Positions 17,386 through 25,388 of a stretch of DNA of 64,000 nucleotides are shown here, one piece after another. How positions within the stretch are numbered: the stretch's first letter is position 1; each line of letters begins with the position of its first letter. Source of the DNA: Gammaproteobacteria bacterium (GTDB lineage Bacteria; Pseudomonadota; Gammaproteobacteria; HyVt-429); the NCBI GenBank assembly GCA_013152415.1, contig JAADGI010000032.1:1-64000 (forward strand). The letters are read 5' to 3'. The notes beneath the pieces are model-generated. The model had not been told where the DNA came from. It saw only the letters and a list, made by a program, of their open reading frames with translations, and did no database searches. The position numbers were made by a program, and so were the translations under genes.

Positions 17386-17588
17386 GTCTTTTGCCTGTTA
17401 TAGGGGGACTGATTGGTAGGCTTTAGGCTGATATTTTCTTCCGCTGCTTTGCTGTATACTGCGCCTTCTGATCGCTCTAGTTCATAAGCTATTAACCCAG
17501 TTGGGGTGTTGCCTTTTACCAGCTTGCGTAGTTTAGACATATCTTTCGATGTCCAAGGTTGGCCTGAGTTTTTAGGTTTCTTTGCCAT
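17382..17588 (-). CDS. Small conserved SANT/Myb-like putative DNA-binding protein
   Basis: A 68-residue protein. A tryptophan-led helix segment (PWTSKDMSKLRKLVKG) is followed by NTPTGLIAYELERSEGAVYSKA and the invariant-looking tail ISLKPTNQSPY. This layout matches a widespread small bacterial family with a Myb/SANT-like helix-turn-helix, whose members share the NTPT and LKPTNQSPY motifs. The function is unknown, and DNA binding is inferred. An AAGGAGATAAGGAAC leader on the minus strand gives a strong ribosome site. Confidence 0.75.
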   Translation of the reverse strand: MAKKPKNSGQPWTSKDMSKLRKLVKGNTPTGLIAYELERSEGAVYSKAAEENISLKPTNQSPYNRQKT

Positions 17589-17630
17589 GTTCCTTATCTC
17601 CTTGGCTAGTTAATTGAAAGTTGTAGGTGG

Positions 17631-17647
17631 AAAGGGGCTTTCGCCCC
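17631..17647 (-). terminator. Short GC hairpin with T-run
   Basis: A perfect GGGGC / GCCCC stem with a four-base loop (GAAA on the minus strand) is followed on the minus strand by TTT. It lies just after the stop of the small hydrophobic frame and ahead of the 68-residue gene. Confidence 0.4.
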
Positions 17648-17654
17648 AATCCGG

Positions 17655-17744
17655 TTAGATCAAGATTAGGAGGATAATCATAACTGTGCGGAGCACAGCC
17701 ATAATATCAACTTTCATTTCGATCTTTAGGTTGAGCTTGAACAT
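17655..17744 (-). CDS. Possible 29-residue hydrophobic peptide
   Basis: The frame starts with ATG at 17744-17742 and ends with TAA at 17657-17655. The peptide has a charged first half and a very hydrophobic end (MIILLILI), the look of a small membrane peptide or holin-like toxin. A GGGG stretch lies 5-8 bases upstream of the ATG. It has its own following hairpin. A longer frame to 17864 exists but lacks a good start. No family is recognised. Confidence 0.3.
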   Translation of the reverse strand: MFKLNLKIEMKVDIMAVLRTVMIILLILI

Positions 17745-17906
17745 GGTTTGTCCCCATGTTTTTAGCACCACCGGTGGGCTATGAAACCCGTTATTTAACG
17801 ACGCTAATATATTCCAACGTCGCCCATCGACAGTACGACCGATATGCCAGATGGGACCGGACAAGTTGTCCTCTCATTGCCCCAAACGCCCCTTACGCAA
17901 TTGGTG

Positions 17907-18002
17907 TCGCGGCTGCGAACCGCGAGGGTGGTTTGAGACACGTGTCAAGGGCTTGCCCTTGGGCCGCTATTCGCGATAGCGACTCCGGGGCTGCGAGGCC
18001 CC
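17907..18002. repeat. Five consecutive inverted repeats
   Basis: Five perfect palindromes follow each other within 96 bases: TCGCGG/CCGCGA at 17907-17925, GACACGTGTC at 17937-17946, CAAGGGC/GCCCTTG at 17946-17961, CGCTAT/ATAGCG at 17965-17981 and GGGGC/GCCCC at 17987-18002. The run precedes the transposase gene by about 130 bases. It resembles REP-like or structured-RNA DNA. Confidence 0.7.
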
Positions 18003-18130
18003 TACCGAGCTGACACACCGGTCAGTCTTCGGTTATCGACATGTTACTCGTGCTTTAGGAAAGAACAAAGGGAGGACAAGCTATTATTTTATACTTGACG
18101 CAAATACAATATTAGTCTAGTCTTTAGGGT

Positions 18131-19087
18131 ATGAACAAAGAAGCCCTAAAGCGATCACTACGCAAGAACGACATCATCAAGCAGATGCCTAAAGCCTGCT
18201 CTGATGAGTTGCACGCTGTTGAATTTCTTGAGCACCATCGGTGGGGGGATAAACCTACTTGTGCCCATTGTGGCAGCGAGCATGTGTACCAGATGCTGGG
18301 GCGTGACGGGGGACGCAACAAGCGGTTCCTGTGGCGCTGTAAGGCTTGTACCAAGCAATACACGGTACGGATCGGGACTGTCTTTGAAGATTCCAGAATC
18401 CCGCTTAGGCATTGGTGTTTTGCTTTCTGGCGAGCCTGTACAGCTAAGAAAGGGGTCTCTGCTTTAGAGATAAAAAGACAGATTCAGGTCTCCTATAAGT
18501 CTGCCCTGTTCATGATGCACCGGATTCGATTTGCCATGAGCGATGATGGGCCGGGATTCTTAACAGGTACGGTTGAGATAGACGAGACTTATGTGGGGGG
18601 CAAGGTTAGGCACAAGACAGACGTGGAGACCCGCAAGAAACTGGGCTGGCGCGGTGACAATAAGACCCCCGTTGTAGCCATTGTGCAACGTGGCGGGAAT
18701 ATCAGGACTATGACCGCCCCAAAGGTCAACTCAAGGAACATCAAAGAGTTTGTCCGGGGGAATGTGCATAAGACCGCACATATCATGACCGATGAATCCC
18801 CCTTCTATCATGGCCTGGGTAAGAAGTACGCAAGCCATGAAACGATCACCCACTCAGCCGGTGAGTACGCTAGGGGTGATGTGACCACCAATACGGTAGA
18901 GGGCTTCTTCTCCCTGCTAAAGCGGGGTATTCACGGCTCCTATCATGCTGTCAGCAAACAGCACCTACACCGCTATCTGGCAGAGTTTGAGTACCGCTAT
19001 AACACGCGGGAATGGGACGATGGGGAAAGGACCGCTGAGATTATCAGGAAGGCTGTGGGCAAGAGGTTGGTCTACAAAGCAATATAA
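18131..19087 (+). mobile_element. IS1595-family (ISXO2-like) transposase
   Basis: A 318-residue transposase. An N-terminal zinc ribbon has C44, C47, C70 and C73. The DDE-type core has VEIDETYVGGK (D151), IMTDESPFY (D221) and TNTVEGFFSLLKRG (E257) as the third acidic site, which is the ISXO2-like arrangement. The frame is intact. It lies between comF and the biotin operon, which are adjacent in many relatives, so it is probably an insertion. No clear terminal inverted repeats or target duplication were seen, so the element's ends are undefined. Confidence 0.9.
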
Positions 19088-19531
19088 TCAATAGGTTATA
19101 AGTAGAATATTATTATATTCTAATCTAATGGTAGATTTCGGGTCGACCAGTATGGTATTAATTCGTATATCAACCTATGGTTGACCTTAAGAAGGGGGCC
19201 GTTTCACCAAGTCGGGTGGCTAACCCTCAATACCCAGAGGTACGCTAATACCTCTTAAGCATTAAACTGAATTGCCTCTGCGGGCGCGTGTATTCTACTC
19301 ACTTCCAGCTTCTTAGCTAGGCTTTCGGGTCTTGCCCCCGAAGCCATGCCGGGGACCATTTAATCGTCCTAACGCCCGTGTTCTCCTGTTATTCAGGAAA
19401 ACTAATACCAACACCTAGATATACCGTTTTATAGTTGGGTCAACCCCAACATTTTGTGTTAGCCTGAAAAGGGTAACGCTACGGGGGTATGCCGTCAATA
19501 GCCTGTAGATGAGTGGTATTTTATTGAAACT
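19088..19531. other. Intergenic region after the transposase
   Basis: These 444 bases contain no gene I can support. A 6-base hairpin (GAGGTA / TACCTC) lies at 19237-19254, and an AT-rich stretch follows the transposase stop. The right end of the mobile element probably lies in or just beyond this stretch, but no terminal repeat is evident. Confidence 0.4.
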
Positions 19532-19678
19532 ATGAAGGCAAAGAAGCAAACCCCCGGCCCTAAGCCAGACCGTCTCAAACTGGACAACATCTACTGGACT
19601 GATGCTATCGACAAGGCATTGGAAAAGAAGCGTCCAGAGGAAGGCTGGCCCAAGCCGGAAGAAACTAAGAAGAATTAA
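19532..19678 (+). CDS. Small basic protein accompanying IS1595-type transposase (48 aa)
   Basis: An ATG at 19532 opens a 48-codon frame. The peptide is rich in Lys and Pro, with TPGPKPDRLKLDN and a final EGWPKPEE motif. From memory, small proteins with a PGPKPD(x)LK...GWPK pattern lie next to IS1595-type transposases, but I cannot confirm this here. No strong ribosome site is visible. It is followed within 20 bases by a good intrinsic terminator. Function unknown; it may be carried by the mobile element. Confidence 0.55.
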   Translation: MKAKKQTPGPKPDRLKLDNIYWTDAIDKALEKKRPEEGWPKPEETKKN

Positions 19679-19697
19679 GCGAAAACGCTTAGATCAC

Positions 19698-19718
19698 AGG
19701 CCCTACGGGGCCTTTTTT
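19698..19718 (+). terminator. Rho-independent terminator
   Basis: A perfect 6-base stem AGGCCC / GGGCCT with loop TACG is followed by six T residues. It ends the transcript of the 48-residue gene and separates it from the biotin operon. Confidence 0.85.
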
Positions 19719-19757
19719 ATTGTGCGTTAAGTACATATTTGCGCAAGAAATAGCCAT

Positions 19758-19790
19758 TTGTAAACCATACGAATCCTTTCGGGTTGACAG
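19758..19790 (+). promoter_or_regulatory. BirA operator (biotin repressor site)
   Basis: TTGTAAACC, a 15-base spacer, then GGTTGACAG. This matches the known BirA operator TTGTAAACC-N14/16-GGTTTACAA perfectly in the left half and in 7 of 9 positions in the right half. Its position about 230 bases before bioB and overlap with a promoter indicate repression by biotinyl-AMP-loaded BirA. Confidence 0.85.
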
Positions 19791-19811
19791 TGGTGTGGGA
19801 GCCATTAGACT
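19784..19811 (+). promoter_or_regulatory. Predicted sigma-70 promoter of the biotin operon
   Basis: A consensus -35 box TTGACA at 19784-19789 lies inside the right half of the BirA site. After a 16-base spacer follows TAGACT (19806-19811), a four-of-six match to the -10 box. Overlap with the operator explains how BirA would block RNA polymerase. Confidence 0.6.
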
Positions 19812-20018
19812 GCCCCACAATGTACAGCATAGTTCACGCCGCCAGTCCTCCATTGACGGAGTAACGCTGAGGGACAGTGCAACGGCAAGACCCTTGTAGT
19901 CGCGATCTGCATATTAGCAGGCGGGTTTTTGAGTGGCCACGCCGAGCCCAAGGGGGTGTGGACCATCGCGCTTGTGAAGCATCAGACACCGAATACATGA
20001 ATCCAAAGGAGAAGAAAT

Positions 20019-21056
20019 TTGAGCCTTTCCCCAGATAGACTGCCCCAAGACCATTTTTTGAGTATCCGTCATGACTGGTCTGCGGAGGAAGTCAGTCAAA
20101 TTTTTCGGTTACCCTTTAATGATCTCCTGTATCACGCCCAGGGCGTACATCGTCACTATTTTGATGCCAACACCATTCAGCTCAGTACGCTCATCAATAT
20201 CAAGGCTGGGGCCTGTCCCGAGGACTGTGCCTACTGCCCCCAGAGTGCGCGCCACGATACCGAATTGGAGGCCGAAGCCTTGATGGAAGTGGAGGCGGTG
20301 CTGAAGCAGGCACGCCAGGCCAAGGCCAAGGGAGCGAGCCGGTTTTGTATGGGTGCGGCCTGGCGCGGTCCCAAAGACCGCGATCTACAGCCGGTGCTGA
20401 AGATGATTTCCGGGGTCAAGGCCCTGGGGCTCGAGACCTGTGCCACCCTGGGGATGCTCAAACCCGAGCAAGCGACCGCCTTGCGAGACGCGGGTCTGGA
20501 TTACTACAACCATAACCTGGATACCTCGGAAGACTACTATAAGGAGATTATTAGCACCCGCCGTTACCAGGATCGGCTCGATACCCTGGCCCATGTGCGT
20601 GATGCGGGGATGAAGGTGTGTTGTGGCGGTATCATCGGCATGGGGGAAGATGACCATGATCGGGTGGAGTTATTGCGTGCCTTGGCCAATTTGCCCCACC
20701 ACCCTGAGAGTGTGCCGGTCAATTTGCTGGTGCCGGTGTCCGGTACACCCTTGGCGGAGCAAGTCCCCCCCTTGGACCCTGTGGATCCCTTGGAGTTTGT
20801 GCGTACCATTGCCGTGGCGCGGTTGCTCATGCCCGCCTCTTATGTACGTTTGTCGGCGGGACGGGAGCAGATGAGTGATGAATTGCAGGCCCTGTGTTTT
20901 CAGGCCGGGGCCAATTCTGTTTTTTATGGTGAGCAATTGCTCACCACCCCCAACCCCCAAAGCGATCGCGATCAGGCCTTGTTTGCACGCCTGGGATTGC
21001 GGCCCGAGCAAGCTGATGATGTGGTGCATCCCGAGACCGGGCAAGCGGCCTATTAG
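20019..21056 (+). CDS. bioB: Biotin synthase
   Basis: A 345-residue radical SAM enzyme that inserts sulfur into dethiobiotin, the last step of biotin synthesis. The CX3CX2C motif lies at C66, C70 and C73 ([13 protein letters not shown]); downstream strands with [10 protein letters not shown] and RLSAGREQM match biotin synthases. The start is a TTG at 20019, 7 bases after AAGGAG; no ATG lies in a better position. It is the first gene of bioB-F-H-C-D. Confidence 0.97.
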   Translation: MSLSPDRLPQDHFLSIRHDWSAEEVSQIFRLPFNDLLYHAQGVHRHYFDANTIQLSTLINIKAGACPEDCAYCPQSARHDTELEAEALMEVEAVLKQARQAKAKGASRFCMGAAWRGPKDRDLQPVLKMISGVKALGLETCATLGMLKPEQATALRDAGLDYYNHNLDTSEDYYKEIISTRRYQDRLDTLAHVRDAGMKVCCGGIIGMGEDDHDRVELLRALANLPHHPESVPVNLLVPVSGTPLAEQVPPLDPVDPLEFVRTIAVARLLMPASYVRLSAGREQMSDELQALCFQAGANSVFYGEQLLTTPNPQSDRDQALFARLGLRPEQADDVVHPETGQAAY

Positions 21057-21191
21057 ATTTTGTTGGGTACGTGCTTAAAAGGGCATTTACTATTAGGCGT
21101 TCATTTCTTCTGCCCCACGAGGGGCACCGAGGTCCCTCCGGGAGAGGGCTGGTCTTTACCCACACATGACTCCGTACAAATGAATAATGGA

Positions 21192-21280
21192 CTCTCGCCA
21201 AGACGCCAAGAACGCGAAGTTCAAAGAATGGCTAAAGACACAACAGGTTTTTCTTGGCGATCTTGGCGTCTTGGCGAGAG
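21192..21280. repeat. 19-bp perfect inverted repeat
   Basis: CTCTCGCCAAGACGCCAAG at 21192-21210 is the exact reverse complement of the sequence at 21262-21280; 51 bases lie between. The arms match a common dispersed bacterial repeat built on GCCAAGACGCCAAG. Confidence 0.85.
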
Positions 21281-21384
21281 GACCCGTTATTGGGCCACTG
21301 GCATTGCGAGAAATACCCGGTTGCGGATATTCACGAAATCAAACACTTACGAGATGCACGAAGTCAAGTGTGTGCCAGGACCAG

Positions 21385-21421
21385 CCCGGAGGGAGAGGGT
21401 ATCAATGGAGGCACCCTGTAG
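21385..21421. repeat. Dispersed repeat, copy A
   Basis: A CCCGGAGGGAGAGGG block followed by a GCACCCTGTAG tail, just before the bioF start. Related copies lie at 44001-44056 and 62841-62884. Confidence 0.65.
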
Positions 21422-21424
21422 GTA

Positions 21425-22591
21425 ATGGCCGCTAATTTCGATTTTTCCAGGGTCTTGTTTAAACGCGAGTCCCAGCAGCTCTATCGCCGCCGACGGGTGT
21501 TGGAGACCGCCCAGGGTGTTGAAGTGGTGGTGGACGGTCAGCCCCGCATCACCTTTTGTAGCAACGATTATCTGGGCCTGGCCAATCATGCTGATGTGAT
21601 AGCGGCGTTCCAGAATGCAGCCAACCGATATGGTGTGGGTGCGGGGGCCTCACACCTCATCAGTGGTCATATGCACCCTCACCATGCCTTGGAAGAGGAG
21701 TTGGCCGACTTTGTGGGCGCCGAACGGGCGCTGCTGTTTTCCACCGGCTATATGGCCAACCTGGGCGTGATCAGTGCTGTAGTAGGTCGTGGCGACGAGA
21801 TTCTTGCCGACAAACTCAATCATGCGTCTTTGTTGGATGGGGCCTTATTGTCACCGGCGAGCTTGCGGCGTTACCCCCATGCCGATATGGACGCCCTTGA
21901 GCACTTGTTGTCCCAGCCCCAGGGGGGGCGTCCATTGTTGTGCAGTGATGGGGTGTTCAGCATGGACGGTGATCTGGCCCCGGTCAAAGCATTGACAGCC
22001 CTGGCCATAGACAATGAAGCACGCCTCCTGATCGATGATGCCCATGGGTTCGGAGTCCTGGGGGAGCAGGGTCGGGGTAGTCTGGAGCAGCTTGGTCTGA
22101 ATCTGGACTCACCGTTGATCCTGATGGCGACCCTGGGCAAGGCGCTGGGTTGCTTTGGGGCCTTTGTGGCCGCAGAAGAGGCCCTGATCGAGACCTTGAT
22201 TCAATTGGCCCGGACTTATGTCTACACCACGGCGCTACCACCGGCCGTGGCCGAGGCCGCCCGTGCCAGTCTTCGACTCGTGCGTCAGGGTGCGGCCCGC
22301 CGCGAACGGCTTCGAGCGTTAGTGCAACGTTTTCGCCGTGGCAGTGCCGACCTCGGCCTCAATATAATGCCCTCCATCACAGCCATTCAGCCCTTGGTGT
22401 TGGGTGAGTCCCAACGAGCCTTGGACGCCAGTGTGGCCTTGGAGGAACGTGGCTTTCTTGTCACCGCCATTCGACCGCCAACGGTACCGGTGGGTACGGC
22501 CCGTTTACGTATTACCTTGTCGGCAGCCCACAGCCCGGAGCAAGTAGATCGGCTGCTCCAGGCCCTGGCTGAAGTGTGCGCTCATGCCTAG
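21425..22591 (+). CDS. bioF: 8-amino-7-oxononanoate synthase
   Basis: A 388-residue PLP-dependent alpha-oxoamine synthase that condenses pimeloyl-ACP or -CoA with alanine. The PLP lysine is K239 (LMATLGKALGCFG), with IDDAHGFGV around residues 204-212 holding the cofactor Asp and His. Length is standard. Its stop overlaps the bioH start, showing translational coupling. Confidence 0.96.
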   Translation: MAANFDFSRVLFKRESQQLYRRRRVLETAQGVEVVVDGQPRITFCSNDYLGLANHADVIAAFQNAANRYGVGAGASHLISGHMHPHHALEEELADFVGAERALLFSTGYMANLGVISAVVGRGDEILADKLNHASLLDGALLSPASLRRYPHADMDALEHLLSQPQGGRPLLCSDGVFSMDGDLAPVKALTALAIDNEARLLIDDAHGFGVLGEQGRGSLEQLGLNLDSPLILMATLGKALGCFGAFVAAEEALIETLIQLARTYVYTTALPPAVAEAARASLRLVRQGAARRERLRALVQRFRRGSADLGLNIMPSITAIQPLVLGESQRALDASVALEERGFLVTAIRPPTVPVGTARLRITLSAAHSPEQVDRLLQALAEVCAHA

Positions 22592-23390
22592 TGTGAAGGC
22601 ACTCCGCTTCAGCGAGTCGCCCACTGACGTCCCCCCAGTGGTGATGATTCACGGCTGGGGCTTACATAGTGGCGTGTTTGATGGTGTACACCAGGCCCTG
22701 GATTCACAGCGCAGGGTTTGGGCACCGGACCTGCCAGGTTACGCGAACAACCCTGTGCAATTGGCACCCTACAACCTGGATGGACTGGCCGGGCACCTGG
22801 CCAGGGTCTGCACCCAGCCCGCTATTTGGGTAGGCTGGTCACTCGGTGGCCTGGTGGCCCTGTCATTGGCACTGCGTTGGCCACAACTGGTGCGTGCCTT
22901 GGTCCTGGTAGGCACCAGCCCCTGTTTTGTTTGCCGGCCCGATTGGTCTGCGGCCATGGAGCAAGGCACACTCGATGGTTTTGCCCATGACCTGGCGTAT
23001 GATTTTAGTGGCACCTTGTCGCGGTTTTTGAGTCTGCAAACAGGTACCCACGAAGGCAGTCGTCAGCAGTTGCGGCAGTTGCGGCAGCAACTGTCGGGGC
23101 AGGCGCCGCCCCATATGCAGGCATTACAGGGTGGCTTGGAGATTCTCGGTGGTACAGACCTTCGCCATCGGTTGCAAGAAATCTCCGTGCCGGTGGCGGT
23201 GATTCAGGGTGAACGGGATCGCCTGGTCCCCCCCCAGGCTGCCAAGTATCTGGCCGCGAGCCTGCCCGGCGCGGTCTTGACCCTGATCCCTGGTGCGGGT
23301 CATGCCCCATTTCTTTCTCACCCACAGATTTTTATGGACACGTTGATGAAATTTCTGACACAGCACGATCTTTCAATGGGGGCATGTTAG
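22584..23390 (+). CDS. bioH: Pimeloyl-ACP methyl ester carboxylesterase
   Basis: A 268-residue alpha/beta hydrolase that removes the methyl group from pimeloyl-ACP methyl ester. The nucleophile is S86 in GWSLGG, the acid D212 in GERDRLVP and the base H240 in GAGHAPFL. It overlaps bioF upstream and bioC downstream by a few bases, as in other bioFHC runs. Confidence 0.93.
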   Translation: MPSVKALRFSESPTDVPPVVMIHGWGLHSGVFDGVHQALDSQRRVWAPDLPGYANNPVQLAPYNLDGLAGHLARVCTQPAIWVGWSLGGLVALSLALRWPQLVRALVLVGTSPCFVCRPDWSAAMEQGTLDGFAHDLAYDFSGTLSRFLSLQTGTHEGSRQQLRQLRQQLSGQAPPHMQALQGGLEILGGTDLRHRLQEISVPVAVIQGERDRLVPPQAAKYLAASLPGAVLTLIPGAGHAPFLSHPQIFMDTLMKFLTQHDLSMGAC

Positions 23391-24247
23391 TGGACATGTT
23401 GGCCGATATAGAAAAGGCCCAGGCTAGGCGCGCCTTTTCCCGGGCCGCTTCACGCTATGATGATGTTGCGGTCCTGCACCAGGAGATCGGTCGGCGCATG
23501 TTGGAGCGCCTTGATGAGATCAAGCTGCAGCCGCAACAGATTGTGGATGCGGGCTGTGGCACGGGCTATTGTCTGCCGGGTTTGAGGCAGCGCTATGGCC
23601 GGACCCGCATCGTCGCTATGGACTTTGCCCTGCCCATGCTGGGCCAGGCCGCCCATCACCAGAGTTGGCGCTCGAAGATCCAATTGTTGGCAGGCGATCT
23701 TGAGGCGATGCCCATCGCCGACCAGAGTGTCGACCTTATCTTTTCCAGTCTTGCCCTACAGTGGTGCCGCCCAGAGATGGCCTTTGCACAATTTTTGCGG
23801 GTGCTCAAACCAGGGGGTCTTTTGCTGTTTACCACCTTCGGTCCGGATACCTTAGTGGAACTGCGTGATGCCTGGAGGCAAGCGGATGATGGTCCCCACG
23901 TGCATGGGTTTGTCGATATGCACGATTTGGGGGATGCGCTCCTCAGGGTGGGGTTTGCTGACCCGGTTATGGATGTGGAACACCACACCCTGACTTATAC
24001 CGCAGTAGATGGAGTGCTGCGGGACCTCAAGACCATGGGAGCCCATAATGCCTTGGCGTCAAGACGTCGGGGACTTACTGGCAAGACCCAGTTTGCCCGT
24101 TTTCGTGCGGCCTATGAAGTTTTGCGGGGTGAAGACGGTCGGATTCCTGCCAGTTATGAGGTGATCTATGGTCATGCCTGGGCACCGCAACGACCGGCCG
24201 ATACGGTGGGGGCATGTGTATCGGTACCGGTGCCTGAACAAGACTGA
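23384..24247 (+). CDS. bioC: Malonyl-ACP O-methyltransferase
   Basis: A 287-residue SAM methyltransferase that methylates malonyl-ACP to start pimelate synthesis. Motif I is VDAGCGTGYCLPGL near residue 47, followed by the MDFALPML strand end. The C-terminal region (RRRGLTGKTQFARFRAAYEV) matches BioC. The ATG at 23384 overlaps the bioH stop. Confidence 0.94.
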   Translation: MLVDMLADIEKAQARRAFSRAASRYDDVAVLHQEIGRRMLERLDEIKLQPQQIVDAGCGTGYCLPGLRQRYGRTRIVAMDFALPMLGQAAHHQSWRSKIQLLAGDLEAMPIADQSVDLIFSSLALQWCRPEMAFAQFLRVLKPGGLLLFTTFGPDTLVELRDAWRQADDGPHVHGFVDMHDLGDALLRVGFADPVMDVEHHTLTYTAVDGVLRDLKTMGAHNALASRRRGLTGKTQFARFRAAYEVLRGEDGRIPASYEVIYGHAWAPQRPADTVGACVSVPVPEQD

Positions 24248-24264
24248 TCGGAGGGGTGGGACGA

Positions 24265-24957
24265 GTGGTTCAGGGGGTTTTTATCACGGCTACGGGTACC
24301 GGGGCAGGCAAGACCCTGGTGGCCGGGGCATTACTACACTTTTTTGTCACCCAGGGTATTTCGGCGGTGGGCATGAAACCGGTGGCTTGTGGTTGTCGTC
24401 CCACCGACCAGGGTCTGCGTAGCGGGGATGGGGAGTTGTTGTGGCAGTACAGTGATCCCAGGCCCCTCTACGAAGACATCAATCCCTACGCCTTCGCTGA
24501 ACCGGTGGCCCCCCATATTGCTGCCGAATACAGTGGGGTTCAGATCAGTCTCGACCAGATTGATAAGCATTGGCGCAGCCTGAGGACTCAATCTGAGTGG
24601 GTTGTCGTGGAGGGGGTGGGGGGCTGGTTAGTGCCCCTGGGCAGCCAGTGGAGCGTGGCCGATCTGGCACAACACTTTGGTTATCCGGTAGTGATGGTCG
24701 TAGGTATGGGCCTAGGTTGTCTCAATTATGCCTTGCTGACCGCCGGGGCGATTGTGGCATCGGGTCTTGAGTTGGTGGGGTGGGTGGCCAACCAGACCGA
24801 CCCAAACATGTTGCGATTTGACGATAACGTGCTGGCATTGAAGCATTATTTATCTGCCCCCCTGGTGGGGATTATCCCCCACATGATGCAGCCAGACGTC
24901 CCCACAGCCGCCACACACTTACGAATAGACATCATTTCCAAGATCCCTCGCAAGTAG
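24265..24957 (+). CDS. bioD: Dethiobiotin synthetase
   Basis: A 230-residue ATP-dependent carboxylase that closes the ureido ring of dethiobiotin. The P-loop TATGTGAGKT lies at the N-terminus and GVGGWLVP marks the active-site loop. I prefer GTG at 24265, which lies 9 bases after GGAGGGG; a GTG at 24256 is too close to that site. It is the last gene of the operon. bioA is not in this window. Confidence 0.94.
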   Translation: MVQGVFITATGTGAGKTLVAGALLHFFVTQGISAVGMKPVACGCRPTDQGLRSGDGELLWQYSDPRPLYEDINPYAFAEPVAPHIAAEYSGVQISLDQIDKHWRSLRTQSEWVVVEGVGGWLVPLGSQWSVADLAQHFGYPVVMVVGMGLGCLNYALLTAGAIVASGLELVGWVANQTDPNMLRFDDNVLALKHYLSAPLVGIIPHMMQPDVPTAATHLRIDIISKIPRK

Positions 24958-25388
24958 GCATTACCCGCCGTTTTGTTCTATGCCGGACATGCCCGGTTGA
25001 AGTGCCTCCCCGCATGTGCTAATTTTCGCCACGATTTTTGGCCTGACTTATCATATGTTAAGGATTAAACCAGCTAATTGTGCTAGGCCAATCGACTTAA
25101 CCGTGTATCAGGGCGTGATTGGTTTAAAAAAACCAGCATATAAATACCGAATAATATCTAAGGGACGGCCTACTGGCGGGGTATCCGGCAGCTTGGTACA
25201 GGGTGGTTCCAACACGTTTTTAAATAGAAAGACAAAGGAGTGCCAAAGTCACCCGGTATATTTTTTCGAGACCGCCGGCGGCAGGGATGCTGCCATCGGG
25301 CGGACAGGGACGTGTCTAGCACGTGTCCCGAAAAATATACCGGGTGACTTTGGTGCCCATTAGCAAATGCGTCCTATGGGAGAAAAGT
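24958..25388. other. Gap between bioD and coxB, with palindromic element
   Basis: 431 bases without a supported gene. A small hairpin of type TGGTTT/AAACCA lies at 25120-25135, and a 111-base palindromic element at 25243-25353. The coxB promoter should lie here but no convincing boxes were found. Confidence 0.45.
25243..25353. repeat. MITE-like palindromic element
   Basis: A 25-base arm starting CCAAAGTCACCCGG at 25243-25268 pairs with its near-perfect reverse complement at 25329-25353 (one extra T in the left arm). The 60-base centre has smaller palindromes, including CCGCCGGCGG and a GGGAC.../...GTCCC pair. It ends 35 bases before the coxB ATG. Confidence 0.75.

Larger units (their letters stand above)
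17589..18130. other. Intergenic region with small hydrophobic frame and hairpin cluster
   Basis: These 542 bases hold no normal-size gene. They contain a terminator-like hairpin (17631-17647), a 29-codon hydrophobic frame on the minus strand (17655-17744), five consecutive inverted repeats (17907-18002) and an AT-rich stretch before the transposase with a TTGACG box at about 18096. Confidence 0.5.
19679..20018. other. Leader and control region of the biotin operon
   Basis: This region holds the terminator after the small protein gene (19698-19718), the predicted BirA operator (19758-19790) and an overlapping sigma-70 promoter (19784-19811). About 200 bases of untranslated leader follow, in which I see no further gene. 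Confidence 0.6.
21057..21424. repeat. Repeat-bearing gap between bioB and bioF
   Basis: These 368 bases interrupt an otherwise tight operon and hold no real gene. They contain a CCCTCCGGGAGAGGG block (21134-21148), a 19-base inverted repeat (21192-21280) and a copy of a dispersed CCCGGAGGGAGAGGG element (21385-21421). Transcription of bioF may need read-through or an extra promoter. Confidence 0.6.

Noticed and set aside
18000-19540. Terminal inverted repeats for the IS1595-type element
   Set aside because: No pair of matching ends or target duplication was convincing by eye.
20000-24957. Many frames antisense to the biotin genes
   Set aside because: They are shadows of GC-rich coding DNA; none shows a domain or a start signal.
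25016-25388. 115-codon frame and upstream extension of coxB
   Set aside because: They run through a palindromic repeat; coxB has a better start with ribosome site at 25389.
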